Shown here: piece by piece, positions 11,239 to 24,900 of the stretch
How positions within the stretch are numbered: position 1 is the stretch's first letter
Layout: each line of letters opens with the position of its first letter
From: Rhodamnia argentea
Taxonomy: Eukaryota > Streptophyta > Magnoliopsida > Myrtales > Myrtaceae
Assembly (NCBI RefSeq): GCF_020921035.1
Contig: NC_063157.1
Coordinates: forward strand, 23,391,015 to 23,455,014
Length of the DNA: 64,000 nt
Direction of reading: 5' to 3'
Made by a program: the position numbers and the translations under genes
The notes under the pieces: generated by a model
Databases searched by the model: none
The model's input: only the letters and a program-made list of their open reading frames with translations
Told to the model about the DNA's origin: nothing

Positions 11239-12963
11239 CTTCCCTTTGCTCGATTTTTTATAGTCATTTTTCAGCAGTGGATAGAGGATGACAGTTAATG
11301 TAGTAGATGACCTCCAACTCGAGCATGCATGCAGTGGTTAGTTTCAAAGATGTAGACGCTGGGTGGTCACTGATAAGCTCAATGCGGTTCTCCCGATTGA
11401 GCATATGCGTAGATGTTTCGTTGTCTGGTCATTGGGATAGGTGTATCTCTCCGTTTCCTTCTTTTTGTACCATCTGTAATCATGGTGTTATACATGTACA
11501 TTTCATGTACGGAACTATAGATTGGGAACAAGAGTTTCAAGATCGGACATTACATATACAAACTCCTGAATCCTTGAGCTCAGCTTTACCGGGCGAAAAA
11601 CACATGCCCGCCTGCCCATCTCTCTTCATTTAGATGTCGAGTAGGCCGCTTTGGAGGCCATTCGGTTAACGCATTCCAATCGCTCTTTGCTCATGCATCG
11701 AAACATACCATGAAGGTGGACTCTTGAGGACGCTACAAGTCATATGTGCTCTGTTTTGTCAGTGGATTGGTATTGAACGCCTTCATCGCGAGGATGATGT
11801 TGATGTATGACTTACGTTTTTGTACCTATTGCGAGGAGAAGTGGACATGCGTGCCGCGGTATGGGAATATGCTTATGATTGGAAAGTACAGAAAAAGGTG
11901 TAAGATTGCTAGCATTAGGGCCATGGAGAAAAGCATGGCAGGTCGACATGTCGTGAGAACTAGTGGAGATGGAGAAGTAAGCGCTCATCTCCTGATTTGT
12001 CACGAGACCCTTAGCTCTCGAATGGTGACCGCCTCGATTCATGATTCGAAAAATTATCCAAGTAGTTTTAAATTTATTGCACTTTGCCAATTCAGCCTTT
12101 TAATTTTGCCAATTGAGAACCGAACGTTTTCGTATTTTGTTAATTGAGTCTGTCCGGTTAATTTTATCCGGAAATCGCTGATGTGGGCACCCGATCGTCT
12201 TATATAGCGCAATCGAAAGTTTAACTAAATTGTTCAATGTCTGCATCTCATTTCATTAAATCCTTCGGCGAAATCCGACGTGATTTTCGCCAGTTTCTCG
12301 GTTTTTTGCAGGCATCATCACAGTGTCTACACAAGAAGCAGAAGAAATCCGAGCAGACCGCAACTTTTTTCACTTTAAGGAAAACGGAGAAAAGAATATG
12401 ATCGAGTCTTATGCAATTATGAATGTGATAAATGCTTTTTAGGACAACCCCACACCAAAAAGAAAAGCGAAAATGGAAGAAAAAATTAAGAATTAAAATG
12501 AGATACAGAGCTGGCAAAGCAGAAGTATGAGGTGGAAAATGAAAAACAAATAAAAAAAAGGGGGTTAAAATACACATGAATCGGTAAATTAAAAAAAAAT
12601 TAAAAGTCGTCTCCTGCACTCCCCGTCGGCCTTCCCAATTTTCCTCAGTCCACCCCTTTCTCTCTCTAGAAAAACGAATTTCAGCTCTCTCTGTCTCTGT
12701 CTCTGTCTCTGTCTGTCTGTCTCTCTCTCTAGATCAAGCGTGGCCATTTCGTGGATCTCTCGGTCGAAGCAGGAATTTACGCAATGGCGTGCTAGATCCT
12801 GATTCCGGAACTCATTGGAGAGATCTAGGATTGGCAGCTGGAACAAGAGGAGGAGGATTTCCGGTTCTCTCTCTCTCCCTCCCTCTTCCCTCTGTGTGTG
12901 TCGGGGGGGTGTTGTGTGCGTGGTGCGCGTGTTATGATTTGAGCTGCTGGATCTGTCGAAGAG
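11239..12963. other. Spacer and AP-2 alpha promoter/leader
   Basis: The NPH3-like 3' UTR probably occupies the first few hundred bases. At about 12040-12200 there are three related units with tttgccaattcagcc, ttgccaattgagaacc and ttgttaattgagtct, followed by tccggaaatcgctgatgtggg; this looks like one arm of a Mutator-like element. The leader of AP-2 alpha (about 12620-12963) is rich in CT and CTGT runs (12681-12732). The ORF at 11746-12147 was not accepted as a gene. Confidence 0.45.
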
Positions 12964-15900
12964 ATGGCGTTATCGGGCATGAGAGGTCTCTCGGTGTTCA
13001 TCAGCGACATTCGCAATTGCCAGAACAAGGAGCAGGAGAGGCTTCGCGTCGACAAGGAGCTCGGCAACATTCGCACCCGCTTTAAGAACGAAAAGGTTAG
13101 GGTTTCTTCCACTGATACTAGTGCTTAACGCCCAGTTTTGAATTCTGTTCGAATTTGCGTGGTTGGTTGGTTTTTCCAGTGCTTCTGCGGTCAGACAGGG
13201 GAAAAATAAATTCAGGGTTGCGCGGGTTGCAGTTGCCCTGTGCTTTTGAGAGGGATTTTTTCAATGCTTGTGTCCATTTGAGATTTTGTGAGCTATTGAT
13301 GCTACTATGCAGTGGTTGCTCCTTAGTCCTTAATCCCAGATGACCCTCAAGCTGTATAGTTCATTTGGCTTGGCTGATTACAAAGACGATTTTTTCATTG
13401 CAAGTTTATCGAATTCCTGTCAGTAAACTATGTGCTGGAAGCTTTGGTTTGATTGCTTGTTCTAGAGCATGAACGGGTAGTGAGACAAACAGGTAGTGAC
13501 TTCTTTAACAACTCTTGGGTTTAGACGGTGGAAATGTGGAGCATGGCTTTAAACTGGATGCTGGATCGAACCTGATCAATAACATTGTGATGTCATCCAG
13601 TCCTGGCAATTGAATTTTGTTTGCGGCCTGAGGAGAATGGACACCCCTATGGCACTAGCTCTGTCATGTAATTTCATTCAAACTATATTACCTGAATACT
13701 CTGCTTAAGGAATGTGAATAATGCTGGTATGAGCGTATTAGTTTCTTTAGCTATCATCTCTCTTGTAAAATCAAGTTTCATGCGGTGTTTACGGTACAAT
13801 TAGCGACTGTGATTTTGTCGGCACATCTTTTGCTGCAAGGCAATGCTACTTTGGTTTAGCAGATTCCAAAGTCAGCACAACCAAAAGCTTGGGATAAGAA
13901 GCTAAGAATAGCTTGAAACCTGATCAAGGGTGCTCTTTATGAGTATAGATTACTATGGAATGATGAAGTTCGAGGAACATCTAGGAGAATATACCTCGGA
14001 GGTTGAATAATTTTCCAAGTATTTGAATTCGGCAGAACTAAGGAACTTAAGGAGTAAATCAGCTGTTCCTTTAGTACATCTGATAAAGTAGTTATGGGTG
14101 TTTATGATATAAAAAAAAAATCATACATGAGGAGACTAGAAGTGAAGTTGGAATTGACCAAAATAAGTGGAATTTTAAGCTTTTCTGAGTTTTGATAACT
14201 CTGATTTTGGGGCTGTATAACAGATGGTGGACGCTGATTTTCCCATCGTATTTTCTTTTGTGTGTATGTGTGTACCCACCTGGGGGTGGTTTGGGGGGGA
14301 GAGGGGTGGTGTTATTGGTGGGTTGCTAGTGAGAGGGACAAAATTGATGCATTCTTATCTCCGTTTGTTAGTCATGAGACAGAACTTTAGTTGTTCTTTT
14401 TGTTGCTAAAAATATTTGGTTAGGAGTTTTAGATATTTTGAGCTCTTTTGCTCTTGGAGTGTTGTACAAATCCTAGACATGTACTTGTGGAGGGCATTTA
14501 ATTGGGGATGAGTGACAATTGGGGGATCTATTGCAATGTCCTATCGTCAGTTTTCATCTGACGATCTTTGACAACACGAAATGTAGCATTGCCCTGGAGA
14601 GTTGCTTTCTTTGGAATTGTTGCTAGAGAATCTCTTCATTTGTCTAATTTTTTTTTTAAGAGATGTTACTCCGAATAATGCTCTCTTTCTGACAAAATTT
14701 ACATCACACTTGTGGCACACGGATGAGAGACACATTTACTAAATCACAATACTCAGAGTGAGTTTTTCTCCTGCTGTGCCCATCAATATTAGGGTAAGAG
14801 GAGATATTGATGATTTTTCTGCTTGAAGAACAGGAAAAGAAAGTAATTTCCTAATCATCCCCTGTACTTCTTCCTTTGTTCTGCTTTATTTTTTGACAGT
14901 ATGGAGTAAGAGAAATCGAGGATTTACTTTGTTAATCCAAATTCAGCCCTGTTGTTCTGTCTGTGTGCACTTTCGGGGGTTCTTGCTTTGTACCAATGTC
15001 ACTTTCATGGAGATTGGACATTCTAGTCAGATTTTAGGTTATCTTTCTTTTCATGTAGATTTTCATCTGACAATGGTAACAAGCATTGGCATGAAAGTAA
15101 GACAATGGGAAAGTAGTTTGGAGAGATCATTTCTTGTGCTTCTCAATTTGGCATCATATTTCTTATCAACTATATTTATACTCGGTAAATAGGATTCTTT
15201 GAACTCTAGGTCAATTAGCTCATGGGATATTGTTCTTCAAGATTTTGCTAAGTCATTGCAAAAACTAAATGCTAAGTTTGTTGATTTGGCAGGGATTGAC
15301 GCCTTATGAAAAGAAGAAGTATGTTTGGAAGATGCTGTACATACATATGCTTGGTTATGATGTAGATTTTGGCCACATGGAAACTGTCTCTTTAATATCT
15401 GCACCAAAATATCCTGAAAAACAGGTGAAGTTCTAATTTTTTCTATCTTAATGTGGTATTTATTTAACTCTCAAGCAAGAATGGTAGTGTCAGGATCTTA
15501 CTTGGATAAGTCATGAATGGGTTTGGTTGCTGTCAAAATTCTAGGGATTCTAGGATAAATAAATCAAGATAATTGTTGAGATAGTATTTTGCTTGTGTTA
15601 AGGTTGAAGCTACAAATTTACCGGTTAAAATAATAGAGATCTCATGAAAAAAAATAAAAATAGAGATCTATAGTATCCCTAAAACTAGAATTTAAGCTAA
15701 TTCACAACTTGACTTAATCTTAGTATCTATCAGGATATGAATGACTAAGAGATCCAAGCGTTAGATAATTGGCAGAATCTTCTTCTGTGGTGTTACATTT
15801 AGGAATCAAAGATGAGAAGATCCCTGTCATGGTTTTGCAGCCATCCTCATAATTGCCGGCTTCTCATATGACAATTGCTCTGATGATTGGATTGATAAGT

Positions 15901-18900
15901 GGGCCAGATATATCAAGTTGCAGTGCTGTACAACTTCTAGAAATTTCATATTTGTAATGAATATTGTAGCATTCTTATTAATAAAATATAGCTAGAGAAT
16001 TTTGGAACAGTTCGATTTGTAGGAACAAAGAGAAGCGGATCTATTTTATCCCTGCTAATTGCCAATACAGTGGGGGATTGCTTCCATTTTCTACGGACGA
16101 AAAGAATTTTTTCCAATCTCTGTTAAAATATGGTAAAAGACAATTTTTGTAGGATAATAAATGCATTGTTATGCTTCTACATCAAAGCAACTACTACCCC
16201 TATCGAGTTATTCAATGCCACTTTTTATGGATGGGATCGGAGCGAACAATATATCCAAGAGCTGGTGCTGGGCTAGCAAAAAAACGAAGTTAATCGGAAG
16301 CTTGGTCTAAAATTCTTGAAGAAATAGCTTTTTATGCTTACATCTGTAATAATCTGGCAAGGGGGGCTCATTCAGAGCGGGCACAACGAACAACAGGGAT
16401 GGGGTTGCTGTTGGGTAGTCAGGACATCCTATCTTTCCAGATTAAAACTTCCCTTGTTTTGTTGATATGTCTCAGAAAATATCCTTCAGAGAGTAAACGC
16501 TTAAAAGATATGCTTTTTCTGATCCTTAAAGAGGAGTTAAGAGTTTGATTATTAGCACAAAGTGTTCTGAGTATTCCTGGAGCTGCTAAATGCTCCTTTC
16601 ATCTTAGAGGAGTGTTCCATTGTGGCAGTGTTTCACTATGATGTGTGGTTGTGTGTGCATGTGCAGTGCACGTGCCTGTGAATCTTAATTGCTCACATCT
16701 CTCTTCCTCTATGTTGGCTGGATATTAGTAAGAGGATCAGCGAGTTTAGTGTTCTTTTATATCTAAACTGTCAAGAGAGTATTCAACAGTATGGTATATG
16801 GAGTTACATTGTATCCCGTAGCATTTTCGTAATTTAATGAACAACTTAATAGTATAAATAGAACATGGACTCGCTACACCCTAGTTGGGATTTTTTTCAT
16901 CAATCTCGTGTCCTGATTTACATAAACAAATAAAGGACTTAATTACTTTATTTTTCAAGAAATTATCCTCTAATTTCACATGGTATAGTCAGAACAAAAG
17001 TGACTTCTCACTTAGCTGTCCATTTTTGCAGGTTGGGTACATTGTAACAGCATGTTTACTCAACGAAAACCACGATTTCCTCAGATTAGCTATTAACACT
17101 GTCCGCAATGATATCATTGGTCGGAATGAGACCTTCCAATGCTTGGCATTGACTATGGTATAGCTATGTGGTTGTCATTGGAATATTTCTTCTGGCTGAA
17201 GCTTTATTTTTCTGGGTTAGTGATGATCTTTATTCTTCATCATCTTAGGTGGGGAATATTGGTGGTAGAGAGTTTGCTGAATCTCTTGCACCCGATGTGC
17301 AAAAGTTACTTGTAAGAATACCCTAATAGTAATCTTTTTCCTTCAGATTCTTTTTTTCGTTTTAACTTTCCATCAGGTTTTTATTTTTAACTCATTGTGT
17401 ACATTAGATTTCTAGTAGCTGCAGACCCCTTGTGAGGAAAAAAGCAGCATTATGTCTCTTGCGGCTGTATCGAAAGAATCCTGATGTTGTGAATGTAGAT
17501 GGCTGGTACTTTCTAAATTCTTAGCATGGATGTCACTCTGTAATGACAATAATTGTTTGGTTACTTATTGGAAGTTTTCTCATGGTTTCTGAAGGGCGGA
17601 TCGGATGGCTCAGCTTTTAGATGAACGTGATCTAGGTGTGTTAACTTCTTCAATGAGCCTTCTTGTGGCTCTAGTCTCAAATAACCACGAAGCATATTGG
17701 AGCTGTCTTCCAAAGTGTGTTAAGACACTGGAACGACTTGCTAGAAACCAGGATATTCCACAAGAGTATACTTACTATGGTATCCCATCTCCCTGGCTTC
17801 AGGTTTGTATATCTCTTTTCATCTTTCAACATATAAGGATGTAGCAGATCCCATACTTCAAACATGGATGGCATAGTTTGTATTAGTTCAGTAGGTACAG
17901 TTGATACTTAATGTTGTTGCTATATTTTGTGTCTTACCCAAGGAGAATAATTGCACTATGATCTTGGTGACTTGTAGTTCTGTTTAAAAAGCTGTTGGCT
18001 GGTGGTAACATTTATAGGAGCTTGTTAGGGCTTGGAGCTATCTTTTAGCATGAATGAAGTTTAAGTTATCCTGGTGCTAGAAAAAATGCTTGACAAGCCA
18101 ATAATTGAGGAGATATCAATGCCTATCACCATTGATACCTCTATATAGTGTTCGTATATTGTGTGGCCTTACGCCTGTTTCATAATTATTACTGATGCTA
18201 ATTAATTCAAGTCAAAACCAGTTAATCTTCCACAACATTACCTTTGATCACAGCTCCCTGTCCCATCATCATGACCCATTCTTGCACATGAACTGTTTTC
18301 CCTGAAAGTTCAAGCTGTCAACGATCGTAAAAGGCCTACAATTTAGATTAAGCATATTTCTTAACACTCTGGTTTACCACCTTAAATGTAGAACGTAGGA
18401 TGTGGACATAACCACATTAAACAATTGAAGGAAAAATAAGAATGAAGATAAAATGGCAACAAGAGCTAGTGCCAAGATTTGAGCCCTTGACTAAGTGATA
18501 CCTTCATAATCATCTTTCCAAGAAGCTTAAGCTTTCAGGAAAATGTCCACAATGCATGACATGGACATGCCTTAACAATGGTAACTGTTGTACATGTGGG
18601 TGTATTCTACCAATTGCTGCAAACTAGTCATAGGAGAGATGGATTAGTGTATTTCTTTTTTCGAATATCGCAGCACATGCCACTTGAGTTTGAAACAGAT
18701 GATAAAAAGAGCAATCAAGTAACAATGGGAAGTAAACAATTCTTTCTAATGTTAAATAGTTTGGTGAGTATCTTCTCAGAATAATAGCCAATACGAAAAT
18801 TGTTTTGGAGTTTCTTGTTTTATTTTCTTCAAGGTTCCCACTTCATGTTTGGATTGTGATCCTGGATTAGTTTTTATATGTTGCTTTGGGCACCGATCTA

Positions 18901-21900
18901 GTCTTGTGTACATTAAATTTGGTGATATCATTCTCATGTGTGTCCACTTGACACAGGTCAAGACAATGAGAGCTCTGCAGTACTTCCCAACGATTGAAGA
19001 CCCAAATACGAGAAGATCGTTATTTGAGGTTTATATTTGTGATAGGGATTAATTTTCATACTAACTAGAACTTTCTTTAATGAGCTGTGGTTTTCCGGTT
19101 AGGTGCTGCAAAGGATACTAATGGGAACCGATGTTGTTAAGAACGTGAATAAGAACAATGCTTCACATGCTGTTCTCTTTGAAGCCCTCTCTCTGGTAAG
19201 TATGCTGCCTGTTTTTTTTTTTATTAGATCATATGGATAGTAGGTTGCAGACTTGCAGTGGTGATCTTTAACTGCCTAAGCTCAAATGTAATAAGCCCCC
19301 GTCTGATTTTTCTTTTTGGAAGAAGTCCCTCAGCTCATTGACTTGTCGTTCGTATTGGTATTTTCTATCCAGCCACTTTGAGTGACTGTCTGTTGGTATT
19401 TCTTGATTTTACACTTTCAGGTTATGCATCTTGATGCTGAAAAAGAAATGATGTCTCAATGTGTTGCCCTTCTTGGAAAATTCATCGCGGTTCGTGAACC
19501 CAATATTAGATATCTTGGCTTGGTGAGTTGCAGAATTGCCACTAAGACTGACAATTTCCTTGCCTTCTTTTTATTCATGATAATGATTTGCTGTATCTTC
19601 AAAATGGAGCTCCCCAAGTCTGTAGGACCAATTTCCTTGCCTTCTAATTGGTCAATTACCTTTATGCAGGAGAACATGACACGGATGTTGATGGTAACAG
19701 ATGTACAGGATATTATCAAGAGACATCAAGCTCAGATAATTACATCATTGAAGGATCCTGATATTAGGTGGAGTTCCTTTTTTTTGCATGCTGTTGTTGC
19801 GCAATTGAAATTACTATGATGTAGCTCTATTCCCGTACATAATGGAAATGCCTGTTGTAAGTTTTCTCGTCCTTCCCACTATTTAAATGAAGCCACTCGC
19901 TAGCGTCCAACAGTTTTGTCTTGTACATGGGGTTTTGCTGTTCCTCCTCACCGAGGCTATATTCCTGGAACTACTTTATCAGTATTACTACATCTGTTTG
20001 TTAGTTGATGTTTGTCGTGGAGTATTATGTAGGAGCTCGATCGTGTAACTATATTCTGGGGCATATCCAAAGTCCACCTTTTATTTGTGTTGATTGAAGA
20101 AGACTTCTCCCTTTAGTTTGCATAAGCACTGGGAGTTTGATTGATTTGTGTTGAGGGGAGTATTTGGTTGACGAAAGAATGTTGAAGAGTAGCTGTTCCT
20201 TGTTTTTGTCTTTGAATCTACTTGTTTAATTTGATCGGCTGTTGGTTGGACTCGATGGATGCTCTTGCCATGTAGGGATCCATGCTATGTGAACTTACTA
20301 TTTTTGTCAAGTCAGCATGTTGATTTGATCGGGTAGATCTACTGTTGTCCCTTTTAATTTGAGAACCTGCTCTTCCCTGTGCTCAAAAGCATTGACCCTT
20401 TTGCTGTGCTGTTTCTTTTTATGGAACGAGAGGATCCTTTAATTATGATACAGCAATGAGAACTTGGACTAATAGTGGTCCAACCCTACCAATATCCAAG
20501 AGTTTGCGTTCAATTTCCATCTTCCCCCTTCCCACCTTATTAATCCAGTATGTGCATCCATACGTTTTTTTTTTTTTGGCACAATCAATACAGAAAAGGC
20601 TACGATAGAAAAGGTTAGAAGTGTAGCTGGCTTATTTTCTAAAGTCCTCTTGAGCAATGCAGAATTGCGTGAGCACTTTAGAACCATGTTTTTAGGGAAG
20701 CAACTGAACCCATCTATCTATAAATACGTGATAAAACAAAATGTACGTGCATACATCTTTATTCTATTTTGTCTTGCTTGAATAAGATTCTTCCCTTTAG
20801 TCCACATAAGCACTGGAAGGTTTATTCATTGTGTTTTTTTTTTTTTTTTTTTTTGGGGGGGAGGGGGAGGGGGAGGGAATTGGATTGACAAAAGAATGTT
20901 GAAGAGAAGCTGTTTGTTGTTTTTGTCTGTGACTCTACTTGTTAAATTTGACCGGCTGTTTGTTGGACTCAATGGATGCACTTGCTATATGTTGATTTGG
21001 TCAGGTAGAGATCTACTGCTGTCCCTTTTAATTTGAGAACCTGCTCTTCCCCGAGTTCAGAAACATTAACCCTCTTGCCATGCTGTTTCTTTTTATGAAA
21101 TGGGAGGATCATTTATGTATGATACGGCAACGAGGGCTAGTACTAATAGTGGTCCACCCCTACCAATATCCAAGAGTTTGTGTTCAATTCCCATATTCCC
21201 CTTTCGCACCTTACTAATTGCATATTTGCATACGTACATTGTTCTTTCACAATCAATATCTACAACGGAAAAGGCTATGATAGAAAAGGATAGAAGTGTA
21301 GCAGGCTTATTCCTAAAGTCCACTTGAGTAATGCAGAATTGCATGAGCACTTACGTGGTAAAACAAAATGTGCATGAATACATGTTATTTTTATCTTGGA
21401 GATAATATATAGTATATGTATTTAATACGATGTGTACAATAACACCTATAGCATTTTAGAGTACTAGCCGGGTACTGAGCCTTCAATAAGAGTTCAGGCA
21501 TGTGTCTTTGATTGTTTTCTTTAATAATTTCCTTGACCGAAGAAACTGGGTATATGCCCTTTCTGAAATTGATTCCTAAATTACAGTATCAGTGATTATC
21601 TCCTAAATGTCATTGCAATTCTTTTGGAAACAAATGGCCAAAAGGTCTTGTACCAACCTTCCTTTACATTTCTCACGTGTATATGTTATGTTTGCAGCAT
21701 CCGGAGGCGAGCTCTTGATTTGCTTTATGGCATGTGTGACATCTCGAATGCAAAGGACATAGTTGAAGAATTACTGCAGGTATGTTCTGTAGTTAGTCAT
21801 ACCTGCGAGTTTAGAGTAGAAAGTTCTATTTGAATTGTTTTTTGGTCAGTGAAATGATATGCAAACTTTTCTTTACTACTAATTTTGAAATGTAATTCAG

Positions 21901-24900
21901 TATCTCAGCACTTCCGACTTTGCTATGCGTGAAGAACTGTCTTTGAAAGCTGCAATTCTTGCGGAAAAGTTTGCACCTGATTTATCATGGTAAGTATGTT
22001 AGGCATTCTTCATGTCATTAATATCGGTTTCTATAGAACCTGTTAGACTAAGTAGGCCTAATTCCCTAAAAAGCCCCAACTTTAGGTTCGGTTCCAAATT
22101 TGCATCGAATTTTTTGTCTCAGAAAACACCCCAAACTTTAGCTCGAGTCCAAAATCTGCCCTGAACATTTTTTTGTCTCGGAAAAAACCCTCAACTTTAG
22201 GTCCAATCCCAAATCTGCCCCGAATTTTGTTGTCTTTGAAAAAATCACCAACTTTCAATTTATTACGAAATCTATCCGTGACCCAATACCAACTTGACCT
22301 TGGCATTTCCATGTTGATAACAGATCCACATCAACAAAGTAATGGGGCGATAGGTACGGCTCATTGTGGCATTTCCACGTTGATAACAAGTCCAACCCCA
22401 TAAAAATTATTGAAATTCTCCAAGATGAAACCGTTCTACGGTGTTAAAATTAGGGACGGCTAACGGCAATATTTGGACATAGGGCTAATGGGGACATATT
22501 TGAGATTAGCGTAAAAATTGGTGATTTTTCTCTTATGAAAATAAAATTTGGGGTAGAATAGGGACTGGACCTAAAGTTTGGGGTTTTTTCTGAGACAAAA
22601 AAAGTTCTGGGCAGATTTTGGACTGGAGCTAAAGTTAGGGGTTTTTTCTAAGACAAAAAAAAGGTTTGGGATAGATTTAGGATTGAACCTAAAGTCGGGG
22701 TTTTTTTAGGGAATTAGGCCGACTAAGCAATATGTCAACTAATCTCTTTCTGCGGCACTAACATTTTTTTTTTTGGCGATGTCTTCAACGTATGAAACAC
22801 TAATTTTTTCTAAGCCATTGGCTTTACTCTTTGAAAAGTGGTTAAGTTCCCTCTTTTTTGTTGATGATCCACCATCTTGTAGGATAGTGAGCTTGATCTT
22901 TGTTTCCTAATCCTCCTTTCCTCATTGTTCCTGTAGGCTTTATAGTAATGCATCAAAGCTGCAAAGTGCATCTGTCATTTTTGGAAATAAATAAATTATT
23001 ATTTTTTAATTTAAATTCCTGATTTTAAGATAGCTTACAGATGCTGAAGATTTTTTTTTTTTTTGGGAGGGAATTTTATTACTTTGCTGGATCTCTGTGT
23101 TATGTTTCATGATTGCAGTTTCTAGAGTGGATATATACTGTTATTTGCTGTCAAAGCAGAAGTTTTACTACTTGTTGTGTGATCTTATGTTGGTTTATCA
23201 CCACGCAGGTATGTCGATGTGATTCTTCAATTAATTGACAAGGCAGGAGATTTTGTTAGTGATGACATATGGTTTCGTGTTGTGCAATTTGTTACAAACA
23301 ACGACGATCTGCAGGTGAAGGGATTATATAGTTCTGCTCATATTGGCTTTGACAACAGTGTTCTTTTCTTTTTTTATGTTTGTGTTTGTCAGTGTCGTGT
23401 GTACAAAGCATTTTTATCTGAGTGTTAGTGTTTGTTCCAACCAGCCTTATGCTGCTGCAAAAGCCAGAGAGTATCTTGATAAGCCTGCCATACACGAAAC
23501 CATGGTGAAGGTATGAAATTGTGGCTTTAACTATACTGTGAAGTAAGGTTTTTCTCATATGAAAGGAAAATAGTTGTTTGGAAGTGCCAGGTCCCAATAT
23601 CTTAGCGTGTCATTTCTGTTAGGCTTTACTGGTTCATGGTCGTAGTTATTGATTAGGTACGATGTTCTGCAATCACTGAAGTATTTATTGAGAGAAGTCC
23701 TTACAGTCGTTTAGAAGTTGGCTTTATACTATAATTTTGTTTAGTATCCAAGCCTTAAACATCAATTGGTTGGACATGATAAACTGTTTGCTTGAGGATC
23801 ACGAGAGTGGCAAAGGGGGTGACAGACAGTGGAATGTCCCTACTCCAGGATGCTTCACTCATTGCAAAGTTTCACGCTGGGAGACTACATCTTTTGTCAT
23901 TGTTTCAGAGATGTTATCTATTGCTAGCTGAATAAACTTCTTTGAGGATAGTTTGCGAGTCTCTTGGTGTCGGTTTTTCTTTCTTCTTTACTTCACATTT
24001 CTTCACCCTCTTGTGTTCGTCCAGCGTAGTTTGGTTCATGTACCTGAACGAACCTATTGTCAAGCATGGGAATTGTAATTTATATTTCTTTTCCTTGGAG
24101 AGAGCTCTAGATCTCTTTTTAGCTCCTCTTTGGGGGCATATTCCAACCCGTCTTTTCAGAAATCCTTGGTTCCCTATTTATTTCCCATGATGTGATCGTA
24201 CTTGGCATAATTGTCTGAGCAATTAGAAACTTTTTTTGTTCCTGTCCGAATTATGTTTAGAAAATAGATAACGTGTCTGCCAATTTTTCATTCTGATTTT
24301 TACTTGAATGAGCATAAATATGACAGGTCAGTGCTTATCTTCTCGGAGAGTACAGCCACTTTTTAGCAAGACGACCAGGGTGCAGTCCGAAGGAAATTTT
24401 CAGCATCATACACGAAAAGCTCCCTACTGTATCGTAAGAGAACTCCCTCTGTATTTCTGTTATATGTTTTCATCGAGTTCTAACAACAAGATCTATCTGA
24501 GAACATGCCTATTTTTTCAGGATGTCTACAGTTCCGATACTTCTTTCAACATATGCTAAGATCTTGATGCATACTCAACCCCCAGAACCGGAATTGCAGA
24601 ATCAGATCTGGGCTATATTCCATAAGTGAGCTTGTGTTAGCTAATCTTCTTGTTTCTCTTTAATATTTTTCAGACATATTTTCTGTGAGTTAATGATGTT
24701 TTCTCATAGGTATGAGAGTTGCATTGATGTTGAGATACAACAAAGAGCTGTTGAATACTTTGCATTGAGTGCAAAAGGTGCAGCTTTAGCTGATATATTG
24801 GCCGAAATGCCAAAGTTCCCTGAGCGGCAGGTACCTTTCAATTTCCTTTTTGAAATAATCGATATCTTTTACGAATCAAAACAGACTTGACCACAAAAGG

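Noticed and set aside
11746..12147. 133-codon ORF after the NPH3-like gene
   Set aside because: Its end overlaps a transposon arm, there is no recognisable family, and a second frame on the other strand is equally open.
15425..17031. Possible organelle-derived insert in AP-2 alpha intron 2
   Set aside because: A stretch near 16030-16440 looked different in wording, but no organellar gene could be recognised, so it was not claimed.
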